Of a stretch of 64,000 nt of DNA, positions 11,101 to 23,100 are shown piece by piece. The stretch covers positions 90,248-154,247 of the forward strand of contig JAAAXO010000120.1 in NCBI GenBank assembly GCA_011799875.1, read 5' to 3'. Position 1 is the stretch's first letter; each line of letters opens with the position of its first letter. Origin of the DNA: Thinopyrum elongatum. Taxonomy: Eukaryota; Streptophyta; Magnoliopsida; Poales; Poaceae. The notes beneath the pieces were generated by a model. The model was not told the origin of the DNA and made no database searches. It saw only the letters and a list, made by a program, of their open reading frames with translations. A program made the translations under genes and the position numbers.

Positions 11101-14100
11101 TCGATAGTTATCATCTCATCGAAAGATCGGGACACCCCTCGCCTCTATCACATGGGGTATGAACACCCGCTGTTCACTACACCGACAGGAGCCCCGGGAC
11201 TGGGCCGGACACGCGTGCACAACGCTTGTATGGGCTAGGCCCATCAACATGCACCGGCATACGCGTGGCGAAAGGTAACTGCCAGCCACTACTTTTGCCC
11301 GCGCACTGATGATGGCACATCTTCGCATTGAATGCGGGATAGTGGGGGAAACGAAACGAGACGGTAGTGGAGTCGTGCGCCTAAAAAGGTGCGCCACGCC
11401 GCGCGGCGAAGGGCCAGCCCCCGCGCCTTCCCCATAAAAGGATAACTACAGGGGCGGTGCTCGATTCACACTCCGTTCCATCCTTCCCCATTGTTGCGGC
11501 CGTCGTCTTCCTCGTGCCGCCGCACCTCTCCGCGTCGTTTCACCCTCACTTTCCACCAAAGCTCTCGCCAATTGCCATGGCTCCAAAGACAAGAGTCAGC
11601 AAAGAGGCAGAGAAATCAGGGAAAGAGGCAGAGGGGTCGAAGAAGGCCGCCGTGCTGGCACAAATGCGGAGGGAGAATGCCTGCTTCCCTCCGACGCTGT
11701 TGGTCGCCGAGCTCACGCAAAGGTACTCTTTCCTGTGTTCGGTGATGACGAAGGACCACGACGTTGTTGAAGTGCTGCCCGCAAGAAGCCCTGCCGGTGC
11801 AGATAAGTTCGCGTTCTTCGCCCCGTTCTTCTACTGTGGACTGGTCCTCCCTTTCTCGAAGTTCTTTGATGAGCTGATGCGGACATTTGGGTTCCGGCTT
11901 CTGGATTTCAATCCGAATGCCGTCACCTGTATGTCAGTTTTTGCCCATCTCTGCGAGAATTTCGTGGGGGTGATACCAAATGTTCCCATGTTCCGTCACT
12001 TCTACTCGCCGCAGATAGAATGCGACGCCATCTCCGGTAGCATGACGTGGATTTTGAGTTCCGCACGGAAGGACGAGTATCTTGAGGGGACCTGGCACAA
12101 AAAATGGCCAGAATGGAGAGCAGATTGGTGTTGGATCAAGATGAAGGACGTCCCGGAGTACTGCATCACCGCCATGAAAAGCTCAAAAGGAACCCTTGCT
12201 GGTCAGACATGGGCCCTCGAGATGACGATTTTGGTCTTGTTCTGGGCCGGATAGTGGATCTCCATGCTGCCGGCTTGACTCTTGGGATGGTAGGCGCCGA
12301 TTTCCTCTGGCGCCGGATAGCTCCATTGCAAAGGAGGAGCCGGCTAGCCTGGGAATATAAGAATGCCGGTGACACGATGCGGCTCCGTCCCGATCTGGCC
12401 AACAACTTGACGGTGCTGGAGCACGACTACGTCATCTGCAAGATCTTCAACAAGGGTTGCACCCACAAGTTGCCGGATATGGTGCTTCCCTTGTGTAATA
12501 ATGCTGCCAGGGACTCCATCTTGGCAATGATGCCGGAATGCAATGCCCAAGGTATTGTCTCCAACTGGGTGAGACCTGAGAGCGTCATCGAAGAAAAGTG
12601 GCATGATGAGCCGGTGGAGATCCCTGAGACGGAGGAGAAAGATCTGGTCCATCCCACCAAAGAGCATGAGCTAGAGTGGATTGCCAGGAGGGTGGAAGCC
12701 GCATGAGACGTCGAGTCTTCTCAGGCGGCAGGCGGCGACTCCGGAGAAGAAAAGGCAGAGGAGCCCCCTGCTCCTCGGCTCACAGTAAGGCTGTCGCAGC
12801 GCTCAAAACTTCACGAAAGCCTGTTCCGAAGAAGCAGCGGCGCATCGAACCAGCTGAAGATGAACTTGTCGGCACAAAGGCTGGAGCAGGGGCTTCCCGG
12901 CAACAGCTCCGCCAGCAACGAAGAGAACAGAGGCCTCCCGGCCACAAGTTCCACCGGCAGCGAAGCGTGTCCAGGTGCCTTCTCCACCAGCAAAAACTTC
13001 AGGTTTCGGGAACCAAGCACACTGGGACATCTCCGCCCTTAACGAGGAGGAAGAGGAGTAAGCGGCCATCCTTCTTCTACTCTTTAATTTTTCTAGGCGT
13101 TCGTGTCACTGATCTGACGACTTGCTCTGTCTTGGCCTTGCAGGGACGAGGCATCCCTGATCCACAGGTCCGGAAAGAGAGCAAGGACCACCGAAGTGAG
13201 CGAGCCGGCAACAGGCACTGGACAAAGCAACGACTCCTCCAGGAGCTGTTGAAAACAACCCGTGGGAAGAGGAGACCGGCCAGACCCTGCCGACAGGCAC
13301 CACCGAAGGCGTCCCAAAGACCGACACCAGCAAGGGGGCGAAGAGCGACCGCCAAGAAGCAGAGGCACGGGAAGCGGATTCCCGGGGCGTGCCTACAACA
13401 ACCGTTCCTCCGGGAAGCAGCTCGCCGGGAAGGACCATTAATGAAGAGGTTCTTGGGAGTCCTTCCCGAGAGAAAGCTTCTAAAGATACTATCCGCGTCA
13501 AGGACGTGCCGGCAACGAACATTGCCGGAGACCGAGCGACGTCGACTGAAGTTGCCGGAGGGAGAGCGCCACCCCCTCGACACATGTAAGCATCTCCTTA
13601 TGCAAGTGCCTCTCCGTTCTTGCCAGCATTGTTTTTCTTTTTCTTGATTTGGAGTTGAATTTTCTTCTTCTGGCTTTTCCTTCGCAGAGCCGACCCCTCC
13701 GGAAGAGAGGGCAACCCCTGATGCCGCGGAGGAGGCCGCGAAGGCTGCCGCGGATGCAGACAGGAAGGCTGCCGAGGCTGCCGACAGTACCTCCGCTCCG
13801 GAAACGGCAAGCGTTGGCGCAGATGTGGAGATGGAGCTGCTGACGACCATCCTGCCGACCTAAAGCCCCTCCGGCAGGCGGGTTTCTAAGGCTTTCGAGT
13901 CCGCGAAGGGGAACAGATGCTCCCGGCACGTCTGATGCCGGGGAGCACGCACTTGAGGGTGTAGACAATGAGCTTATCATCCCTCCAACCATGACCACCG
14001 AGGAGCGCAATGCTGATGACGGCGTTGCCAACCTTCTCTTCTGGAAGTCCATGGAGAATGGCTTCAAGGAGACGCAGCAGCGCTACAGTAGGCGATGGGA

Positions 14101-17100
14101 AAAACTTCAACGCCGTGCTAACTATTTTGAGATGGCAGAGCAAGAGCTCCTCCAGAGGGCTGATGAGGCGCAAGTCTGGTATGCCGAGAAGCTTCAAGAC
14201 ATCAAGAGCCGCAAGGCCCAACTTGCTGCCGCCAGGGAATCCTTCGTCTTGGAAAAGGGAGTGGCTGAGATGGCCCAAGCCCAGGCCGCCAGGAAAGCGG
14301 CAGTGGCTGACAGCGAGCTGACCCAACGCAAGGTTAACCTCGACGCTCATGAAGAGGAACTTGCCGCCAGGGAGGAGAAGTTGGCTGCCATTCTCCGCGT
14401 CAAAGACGAAGAGATCCAATGATGCGGAGCATCCCACGTTCATCCCCATGTACACTCCGACTACTCTCCAAGCCCCAAGAGGACATATGACGAGACCTCG
14501 AACATACGCCATTGGACACAAGGCGAACTCACTCCTCTCTGAACCATCACTTTCCACATGTGAGACATGGCTACTACCTCAAATATATGTGCTATGCATG
14601 ACCAGGAACAAAGAGGAAGACCATGGACAAGACGGCGAGGACACCAAGTACAAGAACTACCGAAGAAGCTCCAGCGAGCGGACGTCCGGACGACACCGGA
14701 CGACCGGCCTCTCACGGCGAGCGGACGACCGGCCCTCGGCGGACGACCGGCGCCTGAAGACCAGCCTACGCCCGCTACAAACCTCCCAGCAAGCGGACGT
14801 CCGACAATATTAACGGAAGTCCGAGACTTCCGGACGTCCGGTGTCCCGACCACAGAGCACTTTCAGCGGACGTCCGGCGCTAGCGGACGACCGGTCCCCC
14901 TGGAACCACCGGACGTCCGGTGCCCAGCGGACGTCCGGTCCCTGGCTGTGTCCAGTGTTGGGCTGAGGCCCGTGTACCCCTTCGCCCACTTAGACTATAT
15001 ATACTCTTTCCCCTTCCTCTAGCTAGGGTTAGCGAAGTGATAGCTCATTTGAGAGATAGAGCTTTGCTCATCCATCCGGATCTGCACCTCCAAGAGAGAC
15101 CGTGCCTCTTCGGAGAAGATCCACCTGGATTCAAGACCCCTAACGGGAAGAACTCAAGGCCTCCTCACGGAGATGAACTAGTTACCTTTGTATCGTCCCT
15201 TGTTGATCGTGGATCGTGACTCTCTTTGTGTTTCGAGGATCTAGTGCATGTGTAATCGAATCTTGTTGGTTTGAGTGATTCTCTCGTGTTTCCCCTCGTG
15301 TTTTCTCCTCGTGTTCTTCGTGTTCATCGCGGGATCCGCTCCTTTCGTGAAAGATCGGGCATCTAGGGTTCTACCCTACATCATCTTGGATCAGAGCCAC
15401 GTTGATCACGAATTTGGAGCCCCTACCCCCGTTTTCTAGCCTTCTTTTGCTTGATTTTGTCCCAATTTTGAAAATTCCCCACCAAAAATAGCCCCAATTT
15501 TTTTTGTGATTTGTTGGTTTTGATGATGTTTTGTTGATTTTGATCCATGGATTTGCTTGGTTTCAAGTGGATCTAGCATCTCCCCAAGTTTCCCCATCTT
15601 TCATCCACGAAATCTCCTCAATTTTGACCCCAAAATCCCCAAATTCCGCCCAAAATCGCGTCCCGGAGCTCAAATCCCGCGTTGACCCCGACCCACCGGA
15701 CGTCCGGCCTTTACCGGACGACCGGAACCCCAAACCCGAGCTGAAACAGCGGATTTCCGAGCTCCACCGGACGTCCGGCGACCGGACATCCGTCCATTTA
15801 CGGACGTCCGGTACCTGTAGATTCTGACTTTGCCTGATTTTTGTTTCGCCCATAACTAATTCATCCGAACTCCGATTTTGACGTTCTTTAGCTCGTTTTG
15901 AAGCTATTGACATCCCCCTTCCCACAAAAATACTTCCAACATCATTTGACACCATCAAATTTTTGGAACTTTGGCATTTTTGCCTAGGGCCTTCACCACA
16001 TCATCCGCATCACCACCATCGACTTCCGCAACTGAACCCAATTTTGTTTGTGTTGTGAGTTGTGTCTCCTAAGGTGTTTCGGCTACTTAGGGGCCGTGCT
16101 TTCAACTCCGACACCGTGTATAGCCCATCATACCCTTCCGCCACCTTAACCCATTTTGACCGGGTTTCCACCAATACTTCCGCAACCACCACCGCTTTTC
16201 CGTTACCACCATTTGACATTTGCCTTTGAGATTTTGAGTTCGCGGTTTTTCCGTTTCCTAAGGTGTTTCGGCTAATTAGGGACGGTTCGACATCGAGAAC
16301 ACCGCCACTCATCATCGCCACGAGGTCATCATCGTACATAAGGACGGTAACCTCGACGACACAATTGTATTCCCCTTGCAATTGCATTGATAACCCCTAG
16401 CCCATTTTGCGTCACTTACCTATCGAGACTAGCCATTTGAGTATTGCCGGCAACGTTACTTGTGCACATTAGTGATCACTGATCTACACCTTCCATTGCA
16501 TACATACCATATCATATTGGTATCATACCATCACTTGTGTCACAAGCTTGTTCCCGCATATACACAATTGCTATCTTGGTTTGTGCATTTCGCATAGTGG
16601 CCATATCAAAAAAAAAGAATAAGCTTTTAAGCAAAAGAGAGAGAGTAAAGAAGCCTGTAAGCAATAGCCATAGCATCATACCACATTGCATAAGATTGTC
16701 ATATCCGATCATCTTGGATCATCTTGTGAGAAACACCGGGAACCATACATACATAGCATACTTGTGATAGGAAGTCGCTATATTTTGTCTCATATAGGTA
16801 GTGCACAAGTTCGTATCCGCCTATTTGAGCAATCGGCTAGCGTCTCTCTAGTGTTGTGCGACAAGAGCATTTTCCGTGGATTCCACATTTTCCGCTCAAT
16901 CCTTGGTTGCACAACCACATTTATCTATCCGTGTCTGTGTTTCCGTGTGCCACCCATATTGCTATTGGTCTACTTGTTTTACTTGCAAATTTGTGAATCT
17001 CTTTCAACATTATTGACTCGTGCTAACATTTTGCATCAAATTTTTGTGCCACTATCCTCACCGAGCTCCACCATAAGCCTTATTTGTGTAGGTGTGAGAA

Positions 17101-20100
17101 ATTGACGAGATCGGTACCAATTGTGCTATTTCCTTGTTACATCATTGAGTGGTCATTGATCCATCTTCAACATCGGTCAAGGTACATTTGGTATAGTTCT
17201 CTCCTTTCTCCCACTCATATTTGCTCGAGTCTTGTGATGGATAGGCAAGGCATTTCATCTCCGGTCTTCCACAACAACGATGGCGCGTACAACTACAACA
17301 ACAAAACTCCCCACTTCGGACTACAACGAGCAATGCAAGTCATCGACAACATCACCACCGACTTACGACATTCCGAAGCAAGGAGAAGGGACTACTTCGA
17401 CAACAAGTTTTCCGCACAAAAGGAGGAGGAAGATGCAAGGATGGAGGAGATTCGGGCCTTGGTCAAGTCTACTTCCCCTTCGTCATCTTCAAGGCGGCGA
17501 CGAGCAAGTCGATCATCTTTGGAGCGCCCATGCGATGCTAGCGCAAGTCGTCCACGTCCACATCTCCATGGCGACCATCATCACATTCGTGATCCACATC
17601 GTCATGAAGGGCAAGTCACCTCCAAGCAACATGTGCACGACGACGACGAACGACATCTACTACAAGCTCAAGTACGACAACGACACCATCAACATGAAGA
17701 TGCTCGACATGCGCCTACCTACAAGTCCCAACAAGCTCTACATCAAGCTACGGCCAACCTTCATGAGCACAAGAGAAGACCGCGAGACAAGCACCACCAA
17801 AAGGAAGCTACGGCTACTACCTCCACTTCGGCATCTTCGCCAAGTGCTATCAAGGCATCTTCGCCTATGGACGTACGGCATCTTCGCCTACTTCCCATGA
17901 GTTCGCCTACATCGACATCTTCAAAAACAAGGCGACCAAATACGAGCGAGGGCGACCCTTCCATCTTCGGAAGCCCCTCAAGAAAGATGGCCGAGCATGG
18001 GAAATTCCCTTTGGTCATCGAGACGAGCTACGAGGTGCCACATCATTTGGGCCTCCTACAACAAGACGGTGACAAGCAGGTCGAGCAAGGGCCATCCCCT
18101 TCGACCACGGCGACGGGCGCGAACCTCTTTTACAACATCAAGACGGCGCCCATATTGGACTCATACTCCGAGTCAAGCTACGAGACCGCACATGACACCT
18201 TCTCTTTGATCTCGGAGGAGAGTGATGTTTTGCCACACCCTACGACATTCATCTTTGGAGGCGTTATGGATGAGGAGGTTGAGCATGGGACTATCCCTTC
18301 AACCAAGCCGGTGATAGGAGTTGAGTTTGGAGACATTTGCACCTACATCTCTCCGACGCCCAAATATCATGAGATGCCCCAATTCCCATGTGAGGAGAGC
18401 CACCCCACCATGAGTGATATGAGCGACTCCACCATATGTGACATTGAGAGCATTTCCTATGAGAGGATGAGTGTGACCACCACTAGCCCCACACATGAGA
18501 GCATGCCACACATCCTAGGTGAGGTTGAGAGCCATTTGAGTGACTCCACCAACCATATGAGTGAGAGCATCCAAGAGGGAGTGAGAGAGCCACAACACTT
18601 AGTGAGTGAGGTAGTTGACACGGCATGTGAGGCCACTATGATTTCTAACGACTTACCCTCTACTCCAAGTGTGTTTTCCCTTTTGGTGCTAGGTCTCCTA
18701 CATGACGACATGCCTATCCTCGATGAGTCCATACCTCCAATGGAGACGACGATGGCCATGGTGGACGATGATGCACCCCCCACATGGTTCCATCAAGATG
18801 AAGATGACCGCGACTTGGTCTTCGACACCTCACCTGCAACACATGAGCGATGCCCCAAGGGTAACATAGGTGATGGTGCTTCTCTTGTCCCACTAGTGGA
18901 CATTCTTACAAATGATTGTTTGCATGATGATGATCACCTTATGGATTCATCACATACTATGTCTTGTTTCGATATGCCACCCATTTATGATGAATATGAT
19001 GATGAGCATGTTGAATTGCCTAGTTGTGATGCTATGCTCCATAGGATATCATGTGAAAATTCTATTGGTCACATTATGGTTGACAATCCATTAAACTTGT
19101 CATATGCTATGAGTGAGATCTCCCATATTGCATCGTTTCAATCTCAACATAGTAACTATGCATGCCCCATTAAAATAAATCCCATTTGCACTTATGGCAT
19201 AGATGACGAGATGATGGTCATTGGCTTTTGCTTCTCTTGTGATGATATTGCCATGCTTCCCTTACATGATTTGCGCAATTCATCTACTATACCATGCCAT
19301 GATCACGTAGAACCAAATATGCATTGTTTTGGATGTTGTCAATATTCTCCATGTGATGTTTCCACTAATGCTCATGAGGAGACCCCCATAGTTTCCTCAT
19401 ACATATTAGGAGATTTTGATGCATTCCATACTTTGCATGATTCCCATGATTGTGTGCACCATATGCATCCCATGAACAACAATACTCTACATATTTCTCA
19501 TGATGCATTACACAATTTGAGTCTCCATTATGCTATACATAACAACAAACCTATCATGATGGATGACATGTTTCTATATCATGCATCTCATTTATTTGAG
19601 CATTGGATATTTGGTGCTAACCAACACATGCACGTGCGCATCATGATGGATGATGTGTACATATACCACGCACACACAATTCTCCCTTTGCCTTTGTTTT
19701 GTGTAGGTACTCATATATACTCACCAACCTCTCAATCCCAAGAGTTGACGAAACGAGCTCTTGAGAGCAACGATGACTTGGGATCCCGTGGACTATCCTT
19801 ACCACCGTTCCCTTCGCGCAAGGACTACGCGCTTCTCTTCTACTTGGCTCTCACACGGCTATGGGCCATATACCATTTATCACCTTATGCCCATTCTATC
19901 GTGTTCACTTTGCATGTTATGCCTCTTTACATGACTTTGCCATGCAATTGTGACCCTTGCTTGCACTTACATGTGATTCACCATTATACTCCTTCTATGT
20001 GTATTTGCACGCTTGGTGGAGATGCTAGTAGCTATTGCCATGTTTACCATGTGCCACATGCTATTGTTGATTCTTGTGTTGGGAGAGTCATGATGTCCCA

Positions 20101-23100
20101 TTGCTATTTACATATGGCCTCTTGCCAATACATTGATGATATTTTGCTCATATCTTGCTTTCATGCTTGTGATATGTCATGTGCATTATTCATGACCACT
20201 ATTTGCACCCATGACATGCTTGCCTTGATTCCTTCTAGTACGTTGCATCTTCGCACTACTAGCTTGCTTAACTTGATCACTATGATTGCTTGCTTTGTCG
20301 CATCACCCATGTTCCACTCTTACTCGCTTTCTTGGGTTGATGACATCTATGTTCATGCCTCTCACATGATATATCTTGTTCATTGTCGCTTGCCTCCAAT
20401 AGTTGCATCTATGCTTATTGATCTTGGAGACTTGGACACTTTACTTGTGATGCATGCTTGTTTGATTGAGCCTATTGTATTTGGTTGTTCTCGCATCATA
20501 TGCCTTCATACTATGAAATACTCCCTTGTCCTTTCTTATGATGAGCATGATGCATACACTTGTTGGGTATATTACCACACGAATGATAGGTTTTGCACTT
20601 CCGTTAACCTCATTTGTTTTTCCGAGTGTTTGTCATGTTCTTTCGTTTTGAAGGATTCACAAGGCGGTACCATCATGAGACACATTAGACATGCAAAGGT
20701 CTACATGATGCGCGACACCAACATTTTCGACATCCTCATAAAGGTGAACTCCTTCCCTTTGAGCCATCCTCAAATACGCATATTGGATGGGTCATTCTTT
20801 CATTGTTGTCTCCTTCTTGTCTACATGATACACCTCGTGAACGGAGGAGCGACATTGGAGATGGACCATATAGACTTTCACATTGAGGAGCGCTCGGACT
20901 TATTGGATGCACCTTCGGACCACCACTTCTACCACGACATCGAGCATTGGTACACTCCTTTGACACATTGCACCAACACCTCCATATTTGTTGATTGTGC
21001 TCACCCATGTCATACTCGATGGACGTATCATACTCACCACAAGTTTGCACCCTATGCATGGATTGACTCACATTATGATTGCCTTGTTAAATCTTGTATT
21101 TCTATGTCATCCATGATATATGAGCTTGTGCATTTCCTTAGCAAATTTGTTGTGATCTTCCTTGACGGCATATTCATACATAATGATCGCATTGCCTACC
21201 ATCAATTGCATGATAACATAATCATATTGAGCATCCATATCATTATGATTGCATTTGCTCCCATGAATGTTTTGCATATCATTCCATATCATCTTGATAA
21301 GCTTCATGCGCTTTGTCACGAACAATCTTGTCGCACGGACTCATACTTACTTGATGGACACCTCGTGTGCGCTAACCATTGTATTTCCGAGTGTACTTTG
21401 TGTTTGCTCATTTTGCATGTACCACATACCGGAGACACCTTGGAGTACTTGGATTGCGCAATACCTTCATCTACGTCCAACTACAAGTTCGTCCACGACA
21501 ACCGTTTCCATGGTGATGAGGATCACGATCCGAGGTCGGATCTTTCCCAAGGGGGGGGGGAGATGATGCGGAGCATCCCACGTTCATCCCCATGTACACT
21601 CCGACTACTCTCCAAGCCCCAAGAGGACATATGACGAGACCTCAAACATACGCCATTGGACACAAGGCGAACTCGCTCCTCTCTGAACCATCACTTTCCA
21701 CATGTGAGACATGGCTACTACCTCAAATATATGTGCTATGCATGACCAGGAACAAAGAGGAAGACCATGGACAAGACGGCGAGGACACCAAGTACAAGAA
21801 CTACCGAAGAAGCTCCAGCGAGCGGACGTCCGGACGACACCGGACGACCGGCCTCTCACGGCGAGCGGACGACCGGCCCTCGGCGGACGACCGGCGCCTG
21901 AAGACCAGCCTACGCCCGCTACAGACCTCCCAGCAAGTGGACGTCCGACAATATTAACGGAAGTCCGAGACTTCCGGACGTCCGGTGTCCCGACCACAGA
22001 GCACTTTCAGCGGACGTCCGGCGCTAGCGGACGACCGGTCCCCCTGGAACCAGCGGACGTCCGGTCCCTGGCTGTGTCCAGTGTTGGGCTGAGGCCCGTG
22101 TACCCCTTCGCCCACTTAGACTATATATACTCTTTCCCCTTCCTCTAGCTAGGGTTAGCGAAGTGATAGCTCATTTGAGAGATAGAGCTTTGCTCATCCA
22201 TCCAGATCTGCTCCTCCGAGAGAGACCGTGCCTCTTCGGAGAAGATCCACCTGGATTCAAGACCCCTAACAGGAAGAACTCAAGGCCTCCTCACGGAGAT
22301 GAACTAGTTACCTTTGTATCGTCCCTTGTTGATCGTGGATCGTGACTCTCTTTGTGTTTCGAGGATCTAGTGCATGTGTAATCGAATCTTGTTGGTTTGA
22401 ATGATTCTCTCGTGTTTCCCCTCGTGTTTTCTCCTCGTGTTCTTCGTGTTCATCGCGGGATCCGCTCCTTTCGTGAAAGATCGGGCATCTAGGGTTCTAC
22501 CCTACATCACCCAAGCCCTACTGGCCAAACGAACCGAAGAGCTCGAACGGAAGCATGAGGAAGCCTGCCAAGCCCAGGCTGTGGAACATGCTGGGAAGCT
22601 CAAGGAGGCCCTTGACGCTGCTCGTATTGCCGGCATCGCGAAGGCAAACTTGGAGTCTCAAGTGAAGCAGCTCAAGGGGGAGTTTGTCGCCAAGGACAAA
22701 GACATTGCTGCTCTCAAGGATTCAGCACAGAAGGACACGGATGCATTGACAGAGCTCCGCGCCTCTCTGGCATCAAAGGACAGTGAACTCCAAACTCTCA
22801 CCGGCGCCAAATCTGACATGCAATGCAAGCTTTCCGATCTGCAAAGTATCCTTGAGTGCGTCAACACCAAGACCCAAACTTTGACGGCTAGCTTGGATGA
22901 GGCAAGACGTCTTCAGAAGGCGGCAGGGCAGAAGTTGGCTCGGGAAGAGAAATCCATTGCTGATTGGACCGCAAGTCTCGTCGGCATCGCCCAGCGCATC
23001 AACACACAGATGACGACAATGGGGTTGCAGGCCTTGGATCTTAGCATGGACGCCAGCCAGCCCAGGAACACAACTTTACATTTTTTCCTTGAAGGGTTTC

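Larger units (their letters stand above)
14420..15383 (+). repeat. N1 5' LTR (964 bp)
   Basis: Ends are TGATGCGGAGCATCC and CCCTACATCA. U3 holds the palindrome array, followed by a TATA box at 14994-15005. The R/U5 region has the AGGGTTAGCGAAGTGATAGC block also seen in N0 and N2. Confidence 0.95.
15384..17236 (+). other. N1 5' leader (1.85 kb)
   Basis: Long untranslated region between primer site and ORF. It carries a second palindrome array (15695-15812), two copies of a conserved 24-nt potential hairpin (16068-16091, 16257-16280), and an A/G-rich patch near 16605-16650. No coding frame is supported. Confidence 0.75.
14420..22509 (+). mobile_element. N1: complete family-N LTR element (8.09 kb)
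   Basis: The order is 5' LTR (14420-15383), primer site, 1.85-kb leader, one giant ORF (17237-21634), polypurine tract, and 3' LTR (21564-22509). The 5-bp duplication is TCCAA/CCCAA (one mismatch). By eye the LTRs differ by about nine substitutions and one 18-bp indel, roughly 1 percent, implying a young insertion. It interrupts the coiled-coil frame of the T1 antisense gene, which reads through if N1 is ignored. No gag, protease, RT or integrase homology is seen, so it must be mobilised in trans. Confidence 0.93.

Noticed and set aside
17280..17900. A 206-codon overlapping frame ([13 protein letters not shown]...) within the N1 giant ORF, partly preserved in N2
   Set aside because: It overlaps the main frame and its conservation can follow from the main ORF plus few substitutions; no domain is visible. 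Left as shadow.
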